Assembly: GCF_016758195.1 (NCBI RefSeq)
Contig: NZ_QYAC01000001.1
Span: 711,416-775,415 of the forward strand
Direction of reading: 5' to 3'
Source: Leucobacter chromiireducens subsp. solipictus
GTDB lineage: Bacteria > Actinomycetota > Actinomycetes > Actinomycetales > Microbacteriaceae
Length of the DNA: 64,000 nt
Below the pieces are notes generated by a model. It ran no database searches and had not been told where the DNA came from. It worked only from the letters and a program-made list of their open reading frames with translations. A program made the translations under genes and the position numbers. The stretch's first letter is position 1. Each line of letters opens with the position of its first letter. Shown here piece by piece: positions 8,606 through 17,234 of this stretch.

Positions 8606-9154
8606 TCAGCCCCGGAGCGTTTCGTGGACGAGCTCCCACGGTTCGTGCTCCGCGAAATGCGCATCCTCCTGCGCCGCCCAGCGGTCCCAATGGGGGGCAA
8701 ACATTTCGCCATCGCGGTCGATCGCGCGCGCACGCCGCTCGTCCTCGGGAAGATCGAGCCACACGCTCCACACGGCGTCGTCGGCGTGGGGCGTTCCCCG
8801 CGCGACGCGCGGCCCACGGCTCCGCGACCACGCGTGCACCGCGGCGAGATTCTCCTCGGTGACGGCGCCGCAGCCCTCCACGATGAGGGTGGTGTGCGGG
8901 GCAATGTCGACCCGCTCCGCGAACTCGCCACGATGCCAGTCGTAGCGGCGATAGGATCCCGATTCGAGCGCCTCCGCCACCGAGCGAGACCCCTCGGCAA
9001 GCCCGTCCCAGCCCGGATACAGGTCTTCGACCCGCAGGATTTGCGCGTCGTGCCCGGCGCTCCGCAGACGCGCAGCAAGGCGGTCCGCCAGGGACGTCTT
9101 CCCCGATCCGGACCGCCCGTCGATCACAATGGCGTCGAGTTCATGCACGCCCAT
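8606..9154 (-). CDS. P-loop NTPase, nucleoside-kinase-like, third gene of the thi operon
   Basis: This 182-residue protein has an N-terminal Walker A, IDGRSGSGKTSLADRLA, a lid-region pair RRYDWHRGEFAE and an LIVEGCGAV strand that resembles a Walker B position in uridine-kinase-like proteins. It has no ABC signature (LSGGQ), so it is not a ThiQ transporter ATPase. Its ATG (9152-9154) abuts the thiP stop (9155-9157), so translation is coupled to thiP and the gene falls under the upstream TPP riboswitch. A role with thiamine or hydroxyethylthiazole-type substrates is conceivable but unproven; similar orphan kinases occur elsewhere. Confidence 0.75.
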   Translation of the reverse strand: MGVHELDAIVIDGRSGSGKTSLADRLAARLRSAGHDAQILRVEDLYPGWDGLAEGSRSVAEALESGSYRRYDWHRGEFAERVDIAPHTTLIVEGCGAVTEENLAAVHAWSRSRGPRVARGTPHADDAVWSVWLDLPEDERRARAIDRDGEMFAPHWDRWAAQEDAHFAEHEPWELVHETLRG

Positions 9155-10900
9155 TTACCACTCCCCCTTCGATCCGTCTCCGGCACGCCGTTGACCCGAG
9201 ACGCGAATCGAGCCGCTCGCCCGCAGCCGCTCAAATCCGAGCATAGCGGCGGCGGTCACCGCACCGAGCACAACGGCGCCCGCGAGTCCGGCACCGTATG
9301 CGCCGGGGCTCTGGTGCCCGATCAGTTCGGCGACCGCAACCGGGAGGGTCTGCGCGCCCGGGCGGACCAGGAAGGAGGTCGCCCCGAACTCCCCCAGGGA
9401 GGTCGCGAAGGCGAATCCGAGCGCGAGCCCGATCGAGCGGCCCAGCAGCGGCAGATCGATCGTGCGCAGCACGGCCCCGCCGCTCGCCCCCAGGCTCGCG
9501 GCCGCAAAGCGGAGGGTGGGGTCGATACCGCGCAGCACCGGCAGCAGCACCCGCACCACGAGCGGCAAGGCGACGAGCGCTTGCGCGATCGGGATCAGCA
9601 CGACCGAGGTCCGCAGATCCATCCCGATCCCGAGCGGGCGATGCATGGTGAGCAGGAGCCCGAAGCCCAGCGTCACCGCGGACACGCCGAGCGGCAGCAT
9701 GACCACGGCGTCGAAGAGGTGCTGGCCGCGACGTGCGAGTCGCGACACGGGCCGGCGCGACAGCACCATCGAGATCAGGACCCCCAGCACCATCGCGATC
9801 ACCGCGGCGACCGCGGCGATGCGACAGGACAGTCCGATCGCCTGCAGCACCGAGCCGGCCAGCGGAAACTCCGGGGGCGGCTGCACGAGCGCGCGGTAGT
9901 GTGCGAGGGTCCACTCCCCCGTGGGCGACCTCAGGGAACGCGCCACGAGCGTGAGGATCGGCGCGAGATGCAACAGGACCACCGTCGCCCCGCACACGAG
10001 CAACACCGGAATATCCTTTCGCTGCACGCGACGCCCGGGTAGGCCGTCGGGGAGGAGCTGCACCGCGCGTTCCCCCGCCGCGCGCAGTCGCGCCGACACG
10101 AACAGGACGCCGGCGACGAGCGCGAGCTGCGCGAGCGAGAGCACGGCGGCGCCCCGCAGGTCGAGGAACTGCACCGTCATCCGGTAGATCTCCGTCTCCA
10201 CGTTCGCGTACTCACGCCCGCCGAGGATCAGCACCACGCCGAAGGAGGTGGAGCAGAAGAGGAACACGAGCGCCGCCGCGGACGCCAGCGCCGGTCCCAG
10301 CGCCGGGAGGGTGACCGTGCACCACGCTCGGAGCGGGCTCGCACCGAGCACCTGCGCCGCATGGTTGCCGCTCTCGTCGAGCCTCGCCCAGAAGCTGCCG
10401 ACGGTCCGCGCGACCACCGTGACGTTGAAGAACGCGAGCGCCGCGACGATGGTGACGAGGCTCCGTTCGAGCCCCAGGAATTCCAGCGGCCCGCCGGGTC
10501 CGAGCAGCGCCGAGAACGCGATACCCACCACCACCGTGGGGAGCACAAACGGCACGGTCATCAGACCCTGCACCCAGCGTCGCCCCCGAAACTCGAGCCG
10601 GTACAGCACATAGGCGGCCGGAACGCCGAGCGCGAGCGAGAGCAGGGTCGCGAGGCTCGCTTGCGTGAGCGTCTGCCCGATCACGCGCCAGGTCCGCCCC
10701 GCCCCGAACACTTCGGGAAGGCCGCTCAGGTCCAGCCGCCCGTCCGCGATGAAGCCCGTCGCGACGAGCGACAGCACGGGCCACAGGAAAAAGAGGCCCA
10801 GGAATGCGAGCGGCAGCGCGACGGCGAGCGTCCAGGCGGCAACCGCCCACGCACCGCCGGCGCGCCGCTCGCCGCGCACGCTAGAGCCCGATCTGCTCAC
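9155..10900 (-). CDS. thiP: Thiamine ABC transporter permease (double-domain ThiP type)
   Basis: This 581-residue membrane protein fuses two binding-protein-dependent permease halves (about residues 15-280 and 300-560), each with about six helices and an EAA-like loop (LGASPLRAWCTVTLPALGP in the first, SLGASGGAVLRTIDLPLLG in the second). This architecture is typical of ThiP for thiamine/TPP import. The GTG at 10900 overlaps the thiB end by 20 bp. The normal partner ATPase ThiQ is not in this operon, so an ATPase encoded elsewhere must energise it. Confidence 0.9.
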   Translation of the reverse strand: MSRSGSSVRGERRAGGAWAVAAWTLAVALPLAFLGLFFLWPVLSLVATGFIADGRLDLSGLPEVFGAGRTWRVIGQTLTQASLATLLSLALGVPAAYVLYRLEFRGRRWVQGLMTVPFVLPTVVVGIAFSALLGPGGPLEFLGLERSLVTIVAALAFFNVTVVARTVGSFWARLDESGNHAAQVLGASPLRAWCTVTLPALGPALASAAALVFLFCSTSFGVVLILGGREYANVETEIYRMTVQFLDLRGAAVLSLAQLALVAGVLFVSARLRAAGERAVQLLPDGLPGRRVQRKDIPVLLVCGATVVLLHLAPILTLVARSLRSPTGEWTLAHYRALVQPPPEFPLAGSVLQAIGLSCRIAAVAAVIAMVLGVLISMVLSRRPVSRLARRGQHLFDAVVMLPLGVSAVTLGFGLLLTMHRPLGIGMDLRTSVVLIPIAQALVALPLVVRVLLPVLRGIDPTLRFAAASLGASGGAVLRTIDLPLLGRSIGLALGFAFATSLGEFGATSFLVRPGAQTLPVAVAELIGHQSPGAYGAGLAGAVVLGAVTAAAMLGFERLRASGSIRVSGQRRAGDGSKGEW

Positions 10901-12017
10901 TCAGCGTCTGCAGCCAGGCCTCGCGGCCGGCCTCGATCTCACTGCTCGGCAGATCGTTCAGCTGCGCCTCGGTGGGCAGCGGCGCGAAGCTCGCCCAGGC
11001 CTCGGGGAGGGCCACCTCACGATCGACCGGGTACATGTACATGGTGTCGGGGATCGTCGCCTGGAACTCGCTCGAGGCGAGGAAGTCGACCACGGCCCGC
11101 GCGCCCTCGGGATTCTGCGCTCCGGCGAGTACGCCCGCGTACTCGACCTGGTTGGAGCAGGTATCGAGCAGCGCCTTCGACGTGGTTGCCGCGCCGTCCT
11201 CGCTCACGGTGAACGCGGGCGACGAGCCGTAGGACACGACGATCGGCTTCGTGCCGTCGCCGCCGCCCTGCGTGAACTGCCCGTTGTAGGCGTCGCTCCA
11301 GCCCTGCTCGATGCGGGCCCCGTTGTCCATCAGCCGCTGCCAGTAGTCCGCGAAGCCGTCCTCGCCGAACTCGGCGACGGTGCCCACGAGGAACGACGCC
11401 CCGGTCGAGGACGCGGTCGGGTCGAGCAGCACGGTGAGGTCGCGGTACTCGGGCTTCGTCAGGTCTTCGTAGCTGTTCGGCTCCGCGATCCCCTTCGCGC
11501 GAAACCATGCCGGGTCGATGTTGATGCACGTGGCACCCTGATCGATCGGGGTGAGGGCGAAGTCGCCCGTGGCGTTGGCGGCTACGTCGTCTCCCGCGCC
11601 CTCGGGGAACACCGCGAGGTATTCGAATCCCTCGGAGAGGCCGTCGGTCCGGTACGGTTCGATCACGTCGTTGGCGACCAAGCGCGAGGCGAAGATCGTG
11701 TCGACACCGAAGAACGCATCCGCGATCGGTGCCCCCTTCGTGAGCACGAGCTTGTTGGTGAGCTCGCCTCCGTCGCCGGCGGAGATCACCTCGACGTCGA
11801 ACCCGGTGGCCGCGCTCGCGGCCTTCGCAAATTCCTCGTTCGGGAACGAGTCGTGCACCACCAGCGTTACCGTCTTCCCCGAGTCCCCGGTGCCCTCGCC
11901 GTCCGTGGCGGATCCCGTGGCGCAGCCCGCGAGCGTCAGTGCGGCCACCGCCACGACCGCCGGCAGCAGCGCCGCCCGGGTGATTCGCGTTGCGGACCGA
12001 GAAATTGCGTGCGTCAT
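10881..12017 (-). CDS. thiB: Thiamine ABC transporter substrate-binding lipoprotein
   Basis: This 378-residue exported protein has a signal peptide ending in lipobox LAGC at about residue 32, followed by a flexible T/D/G-rich linker and a type II periplasmic-binding fold. LVVHDSFPNEEFAKAA and the GAPIADAFFGVDTIF region match ThiB/TbpA proteins, as does the C-terminal PDTMYMYPVDREVALPEAW. It captures thiamine or its phosphates outside the membrane for ThiP. The ATG at 12017 lies directly behind a TPP riboswitch, which supports the substrate assignment strongly. Confidence 0.93.
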   Translation of the reverse strand: MTHAISRSATRITRAALLPAVVAVAALTLAGCATGSATDGEGTGDSGKTVTLVVHDSFPNEEFAKAASAATGFDVEVISAGDGGELTNKLVLTKGAPIADAFFGVDTIFASRLVANDVIEPYRTDGLSEGFEYLAVFPEGAGDDVAANATGDFALTPIDQGATCINIDPAWFRAKGIAEPNSYEDLTKPEYRDLTVLLDPTASSTGASFLVGTVAEFGEDGFADYWQRLMDNGARIEQGWSDAYNGQFTQGGGDGTKPIVVSYGSSPAFTVSEDGAATTSKALLDTCSNQVEYAGVLAGAQNPEGARAVVDFLASSEFQATIPDTMYMYPVDREVALPEAWASFAPLPTEAQLNDLPSSEIEAGREAWLQTLSEQIGL

Positions 12018-12021
12018 TGAA

Positions 12022-12110
12022 GAGTCCCTTCCTCCGCTGGTATGAACCAGATCAGGTTGAACGGTCAGAGCACGCGTGCTCCCTCTCAGCCCCGCGCGCC
12101 GGGACTCCCG
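12022..12110 (-). promoter_or_regulatory. TPP (THI-box) riboswitch controlling thiB-thiP
   Basis: Read on the minus strand, the leader has the conserved CTGAGA of the pyrimidine-sensor arm (12084-12089) and the pyrophosphate-sensor arm ACCTGAT..GGTTCATACCAGCG (12033-12056). Stem P1 is GAGTCCC (12101-12107) paired with GGGACTC (12022-12028). The 3' strand of P1 with adjoining GGAAGGGA is also the ribosome-binding region, ending four bases before the thiB ATG. TPP binding should therefore hide the ribosome site and switch off translation. This mechanism is inferred from the base pairing. Confidence 0.93.
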
Positions 12111-12127
12111 TGGATTGCGCCTCTACC

Positions 12128-13843
12128 CTAGCGCCCGGGACGCGGCCAGCGCCAACCCGTCCGCTCCTGCGGAGCCTCCGGTTCGAGATCGACGGTGTCG
12201 TTCCATTCGTAGGCGCGCAGCGCCTCCGATTCGGACACCGCGTCGTCGACGTCTGTGAGGGTGTTCGGGGCGGGATCCGCCTCGGGATCGGCGGGCGTCT
12301 CCGGCTCGGGAGCCCCCGTGTCGTTCGCCCCGGCTTCCGCGTCACCGTCCCCACCGTCCTCGACGTCGAGGACGGAGTCGGGATCGGAGCCGTGGCTGTA
12401 GTCAATGCCGTCGAGCTCGTCACTGTCGTCGGTGCTGCGCGCATCGGCGGGATCCGGCGCGGCGAGCTCCGCGGCCTCGGCAAACGCTGCGTCCAGCTCG
12501 ACGGCGCTGAGTCGTTGCACTGCATCGTCGAGCGGAACCGTCAACTGCTCGTCGGCCTGTTCGGCGCTCAGCCGCTCCCGCACCCGCTCCGGCACCAGAT
12601 CCGGCAGCGCCGCGCTCCACTGCCGCGCGTCGATCCGCGCCGCCGCCGTGCCGATGAGCAGGCCGAGCCCGAGCTCCGCCGCGGCGAGCCCACCCGTCAC
12701 CCACGGGTTCGGGCCGGTGACTGCAAGCCGGTCCGGGCCGATCGCGCCGGTCGCCAGGGCGCTCAGTGCCGTCACCGCGAGCCCAACGAGGATCGCGGCC
12801 ACCACCGGAACGGTCACCGCGACCGCCCAGGACGCACGGCGCGCTTCCGCGCGGTGCCCCAACAGCACCGCCACCCCGACGCCGACGAGCACGACCAGGG
12901 TCGGTGCCAGCGCCCCGAACGCGCCCCACCCCTGCGGAATGGCGCCGAAGATCGGGAGCGCGGGAAGCGGCCCGAGCAGGGTCTCGAACGGCGTGACCGA
13001 GCTTCCCGCCCCCACCGCAAAGCCCGAGCCGAGAAGCCACGCGAGGCCCCAGAGCACCGCCACGGGAAGCAGGGCAAGCTGGGTCAGGAACAGCAGGGCG
13101 GAGCCCAGCGGATCGAGCTGGAGGTGCTGGGTGAGCGCCACGATTCCGCTGTAGCCCACGATCAGCGCGATCGCGACCGTCAGCGCCGCGAGCCCGAGCA
13201 GCGCCGCGAGGCTCGCCGCGCCGAGACGGCACACCTCTGTTGCGCGCGCGGGCAACGCCGCGGCTCCCGCGAAACCGAGGCCCGCGATGCCGCGTTGCAC
13301 GAGGCGCACGCCGGCGCGCCACCACGGATGCTCGTGGCGCGCCGCCCCCACGAGAAATGCCAAGCCCGCCGGCACCCCGTAGACGAGCGCGGCGACCGCG
13401 GCGACCCCGGCACCCGGCCAGCTCAGAAACGGTGCGGCGAACTGCGCGATCACGAGTGCCGCGCCCGCAAATCCCAACGCGCCGCCGAGGACCCCGGCCG
13501 CCCCGGCACCCCCACGCGCGCTGAGCCGATCTCCCGCGCGGAGCGCGAGCAACACGGTGATGAGCGTCACGCCCAACGGGGCGAGGCTCAGGCCGAACGT
13601 CAGTTCCTCCGGAGGCAATCCGAGCGACAGCGCAAGCTCGGGCGGCACCACGAGGCTCAGGGGCGCGAAATGCGCGAGGGCCCAGCCCGCCGCGGCCCCC
13701 GCGAACACGGTGGCGGGCTCCGCGGCCAGCGAGAACGTGACCATCCACAGCAGCAGCGCCGGCACCACCACGGCGGCGACCCCCACGGCCGCCGCGGCAC
13801 ACGCCTCGATCGCCGCGATTACTGCCGTCACCAAGGATCTCAT
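12128..13843 (-). CDS. perM: DUF6350 membrane protein (PerM-like)
   Basis: This 571-residue protein has about 12-14 membrane spans over the first 430 residues and then a long, strongly acidic, presumably cytoplasmic tail rich in D, E, P and T. Its composition and its place between sucCD and purN match DUF6350, whose mycobacterial member PerM (Rv0955) is tied to cell division and persistence. The stop codon abuts the riboswitch leader of thiB. The gene lies 10 bp after an ABC ATPase gene, suggesting read-through from the upstream transporter operon. Confidence 0.8.
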   Translation of the reverse strand: MRSLVTAVIAAIEACAAAAVGVAAVVVPALLLWMVTFSLAAEPATVFAGAAAGWALAHFAPLSLVVPPELALSLGLPPEELTFGLSLAPLGVTLITVLLALRAGDRLSARGGAGAAGVLGGALGFAGAALVIAQFAAPFLSWPGAGVAAVAALVYGVPAGLAFLVGAARHEHPWWRAGVRLVQRGIAGLGFAGAAALPARATEVCRLGAASLAALLGLAALTVAIALIVGYSGIVALTQHLQLDPLGSALLFLTQLALLPVAVLWGLAWLLGSGFAVGAGSSVTPFETLLGPLPALPIFGAIPQGWGAFGALAPTLVVLVGVGVAVLLGHRAEARRASWAVAVTVPVVAAILVGLAVTALSALATGAIGPDRLAVTGPNPWVTGGLAAAELGLGLLIGTAAARIDARQWSAALPDLVPERVRERLSAEQADEQLTVPLDDAVQRLSAVELDAAFAEAAELAAPDPADARSTDDSDELDGIDYSHGSDPDSVLDVEDGGDGDAEAGANDTGAPEPETPADPEADPAPNTLTDVDDAVSESEALRAYEWNDTVDLEPEAPQERTGWRWPRPGR

Positions 13844-13853
13844 TGCCGAAAGC

Positions 13854-14630
13854 TTACTCTGCGGGACTGCCAGCGTGGATCAGGGCGAGGATCTCGTCGC
13901 TCAGCTCCCGGAACTCGGGGGTGCGCTCAGACGCGAGCGTGCGCGGCCGCGGAATCGGCACGTCCACAATGCGCTGCACCCGGCCCGGACGCGGACTCAT
14001 CACCACGACCCGGTCGCTCGTGACCACGGCCTCGTCGATATCGTGCGTCACCAGGAGCACGGTCAGCCGGTGCTGCTCCCAGACCTCCAGCAAGAGCTCC
14101 TGCATCGTGCGCCGAGTGAGCGCGTCGAGCGCGCCGAACGGCTCATCCATCAGGAGCACAGCCGGACCGTAACTCAACGAGCGCGCGAGCGCGGCGCGCT
14201 GCTGCATCCCGCCCGAGAGCTGGGCGGGATGGGCGCGTTCGAAGCCGGCGAGGCCGACGAGGCCGATGAACTCGCGGGCACGATCCGCGCGATCCGCGCG
14301 CGACAGGCCGGCCTCACCGCGCAGCGCGAACTCGACGTTCTGCTGCACCGTGAGCCAGGGCATTAGCGTGGCCTGCTGGAATACGACGCCGCGGTCTCTC
14401 CCCGGCCCCGTGATCGGCACTCCGGCGGCCTCCAGCGTGCCCGAAGTCGGGTCTTCGAGTCCCGCGATCAACGACAGGAGCGTCGACTTGCCGCAGCCCG
14501 AGGCGCCCACGATCGAGACGAACTCGTTTTCGCCGACCTCCAGATCAACCCCGGCGAGCGCGGTCACCTCACCGAATGTCTTGGTCAAGCCGGCCACGCG
14601 GATCCGCGGCGGCGTCTGCGAGGCGCTCAC
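13854..14630 (-). CDS. ABC transporter ATPase, NitT/TauT (SsuB) type
   Basis: This 258-residue ATPase energises the permease encoded just upstream. It has Walker A GASGCGKST near residue 50, the Q-loop in VVFQQATLMPW, the signature LSGGMQQR, Walker B VLLMDEPFGALD and the switch histidine in VTHDIDE. The GTG at 14630 overlaps the permease stop (GTGA). The match is to nitrate/sulfonate/taurine-type ATPases; the transported compound cannot be read from it. It is the only ABC ATPase in the window, so it is also a formal candidate to serve the orphan thiamine permease, though its partner is clearly the adjacent permease. Confidence 0.93.
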   Translation of the reverse strand: MSASQTPPRIRVAGLTKTFGEVTALAGVDLEVGENEFVSIVGASGCGKSTLLSLIAGLEDPTSGTLEAAGVPITGPGRDRGVVFQQATLMPWLTVQQNVEFALRGEAGLSRADRADRAREFIGLVGLAGFERAHPAQLSGGMQQRAALARSLSYGPAVLLMDEPFGALDALTRRTMQELLLEVWEQHRLTVLLVTHDIDEAVVTSDRVVVMSPRPGRVQRIVDVPIPRPRTLASERTPEFRELSDEILALIHAGSPAE

Positions 14631-15451
14631 GCGCGTCCCTCCTGGTAGGCGAACATGCGCCGCCCGGCGGCGCGCATCAACTGATCGAGGATCAGGCCGA
14701 GCATGCCCAGCACGAAAACGTAGCCGATGATCAGGTCGGTTTCGAAGAAGCGCTGCGCCACCGTGATCCGGAATCCCATGCCGCTCGAGGCGGCCACGAG
14801 TTCCGCGACCACCAGCCAGGTCCAGGCCCACCCGAGCGTCACGCGGAGCGCATCCCAGATGCGCGGCAGCGCCGCCGGGATGACGATCCGTGTGAGCTGC
14901 TGCATCCAGCTCAGCCCCAGCGTCTCGCCGAGGCTCACCAGGGTGCGGGGCGTGCGGCGCACCGCGTCGGCCACCATCAGCACCTGCTGGAAGAACGTGC
15001 CCATCCAGATGATGAGGAACTTCTGGCTCTCATCGATCCCGACCCACACGATCGTGAGCGGCACGAATGCCACCACGGGCATATACCGGATGAAGTCCAT
15101 GAGCGGCTCGAGCGCCGCCTCCACTCGGGCGTTCACCCCCATGAGCGTTCCGATCGGGACCGCCATCACGGTCGCGAGCACGAAGCCCACGAGGATCCGG
15201 AACGAGCTCACGCCGATGTCCGCCCAGAGCTCGCCGCTCGCGGCCTGCTCGCTGAGGGCTCCGAGGACGGCCCCCGGGCCGGGGAGAAACATCGGGTCGA
15301 CGAGGCCGAGCGCGGTGACGAGCCACCACACGGCGATCAACACGACAAACGTCGCCACCGCGGTGGTGAGGTACGCCGAGCGAGACAGGCGCCCGCCGAT
15401 GCGGATCCGTCTGCGGGGTCGCGCGGGGGCGACGTCGGTGCGCGCGTTCAC
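14627..15451 (-). CDS. ABC transporter permease, NitT/TauT (SsuC) type
   Basis: This 274-residue protein has six predicted membrane helices after a basic N-terminus. The EAA loop, SLGETLGLSWMQQLTRIVIPAALPRI (seen at about residues 175-200), contacts the ATPase. AWTWLVVAELVAAS is typical of the SsuC/TauC/NrtB group. The GTG at 15451 lies eight bases after the binding-protein gene, and the stop overlaps the ATPase start. It forms a three-gene importer of unknown substrate. Confidence 0.92.
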   Translation of the reverse strand: MNARTDVAPARPRRRIRIGGRLSRSAYLTTAVATFVVLIAVWWLVTALGLVDPMFLPGPGAVLGALSEQAASGELWADIGVSSFRILVGFVLATVMAVPIGTLMGVNARVEAALEPLMDFIRYMPVVAFVPLTIVWVGIDESQKFLIIWMGTFFQQVLMVADAVRRTPRTLVSLGETLGLSWMQQLTRIVIPAALPRIWDALRVTLGWAWTWLVVAELVAASSGMGFRITVAQRFFETDLIIGYVFVLGMLGLILDQLMRAAGRRMFAYQEGRA

Positions 15452-15459
15452 GGAGGCGG

Positions 15460-16470
15460 TTACTCGCCCAGGAACTCGGTGCGGATGACCGACTTCGCCT
15501 CAACGGGTGCCGAGAGCAGCCCGATACGCTCAGCGACCGACACGAGCGCGGGCAGCGTCTCGGTCAGGTAGTCGCCCGTCAGCAGCTCCCGGTTCTCGGC
15601 GAGCGTGTAGTAGTGCACCCCGTCGAAGGCGGTTTCGAGATCGGCCACGTCGGATCCCACGCCCGCGGCGATGATCGCGCGGCCCTCGTCCGTGTGTTCC
15701 GCGGTGAACGCGACCGCGTCATCCCAGGCACCGAGCACTTCTTCCACGTCACCCGGACGCGCGTCGAGCACGTCGTTGCGCACCACGAGCACGTCGGTGA
15801 TGAGGCCCGGGTACTCGCCCGCCGTGACCAGCGCTTCCACGCCCTTGTCGGCGCCGAGCGCCTCGCTGATGTACGGCTCGTACGTGACGCCCGCATCGAC
15901 CCGGCCCGCGAGCAGCATCGGGGCCACCTTGTCGGCGGACGCCTCCACAACCTCGACGTCGTCGAAGCTCATGCCCGCCTCATCGAGCGCCTCGGCGAGC
16001 AGGATCTCGCTCGTCGCGCCACGCTCAAACGCGACCTTCTTGCCCGCGAGATCCTTCACGTCCGTCACGCCGGCACCGCTCAGGATCGCATCGGCCTCGG
16101 TCGCGGAATCGAGCATCAGCACGATCGATACGTCAAGGCCCTGCTCGATGAACTGCAGCGCGGCCTGCGCACCCACGTTTGCCATGTCGAGTCGGTTCGC
16201 GGCGAGGGCGGCGTTCACATCGGCATCGGCGTTGAAGCTCGAGAGCGCAACCTTGACGTCGCGATCCGCGAAGAAGCCCTGATCCTCCGCGACGTACCAC
16301 TGCCCGTAGCCGAGCCACGGCTGCGTGCCCATGCGGATCGCGTCGGCCGACTGCGCGGCCCCGGCCTCGGGATCAGCGGCGGGCTGCGCCGTGCACCCGG
16401 CGAGGCCGAGTGCGAGCGCGGCGGTCGCGGCTGCGGTGACTGCGAGCGAGCGGAAAATACGACGGGTCAC
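15460..16470 (-). CDS. ABC transporter substrate-binding lipoprotein, NitT/TauT type
   Basis: This 336-residue exported protein has a signal peptide ending at lipobox LAGC (Cys26). The mature part has an NMT1/SsuA-like fold with MGTQPWLGYGQWYVAEDQGFF at its start, NAALAANRLDMANVGAQAAL and VTYEPYISEALG, as in binding proteins of the nitrate/sulfonate/taurine family. The substrate is not evident. It follows the response-regulator gene by 50 bp on the same strand, so the two-component system upstream may control it or be co-transcribed. Confidence 0.9.
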   Translation of the reverse strand: MTRRIFRSLAVTAAATAALALGLAGCTAQPAADPEAGAAQSADAIRMGTQPWLGYGQWYVAEDQGFFADRDVKVALSSFNADADVNAALAANRLDMANVGAQAALQFIEQGLDVSIVLMLDSATEADAILSGAGVTDVKDLAGKKVAFERGATSEILLAEALDEAGMSFDDVEVVEASADKVAPMLLAGRVDAGVTYEPYISEALGADKGVEALVTAGEYPGLITDVLVVRNDVLDARPGDVEEVLGAWDDAVAFTAEHTDEGRAIIAAGVGSDVADLETAFDGVHYYTLAENRELLTGDYLTETLPALVSVAERIGLLSAPVEAKSVIRTEFLGE

Positions 16471-16520
16471 GACGGTCCTTTCGAAGCGAGGCCGGTCGCC
16501 GTCGTGGCGCCCGGACCCCG

Positions 16521-17234
16521 CTATTCTACGGGAGCCGAACCGCCGCCTGAGCCGGTGGCGCGTAACATGGCGACGGCGTGCGTGCGGTTCTCCGCACCGA
16601 GCTTCATGAGGATGCTCGAGACGTGGGTCTTCACCGTGGGGAGCGCGATCCTCAGCCGCGCCGCGATGCGCGAGTTGGAGTCCCCGGCGGCGAGCGCGGC
16701 GAGCACCTGCTGCTCGCGCTCGGTGAGGAGCTCGATCCCTGGAACCGCCTCCCGCCGGGGTTCGGGGGTGCTCGCGAGCGCCGCGAGCGCGCGCCGGGTG
16801 ACGCGCGGATCGAGCGCTCCCTCGCCCGAGGCAACCCGGCGCACGGCCTCGGCGAGCGGCGCGGCCTCGGTGGTTTTCAGGAGAAAGCCCGCGGCACCGG
16901 CCCGGATCGCCGAGAACACCAGCTCGTCCTCGTCGAAGCTCGTGAGCACCAGCACCTCCGCAAGCGCCTCCTCGACCACCTGCCGTGTGGCCGCGATCCC
17001 ATCCATACCGGGCATCCGCAGATCCATCAGCACGACGTCGGGGCGCAGCGCACGCGTGTTGCGTACCGCGCTCGCTCCGTCGGCGGCTTCTCCGAGCACG
17101 GCGATCCCCTGCCGCTCCAGGATCATGCGCAGTCCCTCGCGAATCATCGCGTGGTCATCGGCGATGAGCACCGACGGTGCCGGGCCCGGAGCCCCGCCGG
17201 GGGCCCCGCCGGGAGCAGGGCGATCCGTGGTCAT
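16521..17234 (-). CDS. NarL/FixJ-type response regulator
   Basis: This 237-residue regulator has a receiver domain (about residues 20-135) with the acidic pair in LIADDHAMIREG, the phospho-acceptor aspartate in VVLMDLRMPGMDG and the conserved lysine in FLLKTTEAAP. A LuxR-type HTH follows, beginning LTEREQQVLAALAAG and ending in PTVKTHVSSILMKLGA. The N-terminus carries an unusual P/A/G-rich stretch of about 18 residues. The ATG at 17234 overlaps the kinase stop (ATGA). It should be phosphorylated by that kinase and regulate nearby genes, possibly the transporter downstream. Confidence 0.93.
   Translation of the reverse strand: MTTDRPAPGGAPGGAPGPAPSVLIADDHAMIREGLRMILERQGIAVLGEAADGASAVRNTRALRPDVVLMDLRMPGMDGIAATRQVVEEALAEVLVLTSFDEDELVFSAIRAGAAGFLLKTTEAAPLAEAVRRVASGEGALDPRVTRRALAALASTPEPRREAVPGIELLTEREQQVLAALAAGDSNSRIAARLRIALPTVKTHVSSILMKLGAENRTHAVAMLRATGSGGGSAPVE

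Noticed and set aside
8606..9154. ThiQ, the ATPase of the thiamine transporter
   Set aside because: The protein is only 182 residues and lacks the ABC signature and the Walker B/H-loop arrangement.
12022..12110. Possible second thiamine-related riboswitch elsewhere in the window
   Set aside because: I looked for CTGAGA plus ACCTGAT arms upstream of the other operons and found only this one.
11990..14023. A 677-codon plus-strand frame over the riboswitch, DUF6350 and ATPase genes
   Set aside because: Covers a riboswitch and two genes in antisense; R/G/H/E-rich, no domain.
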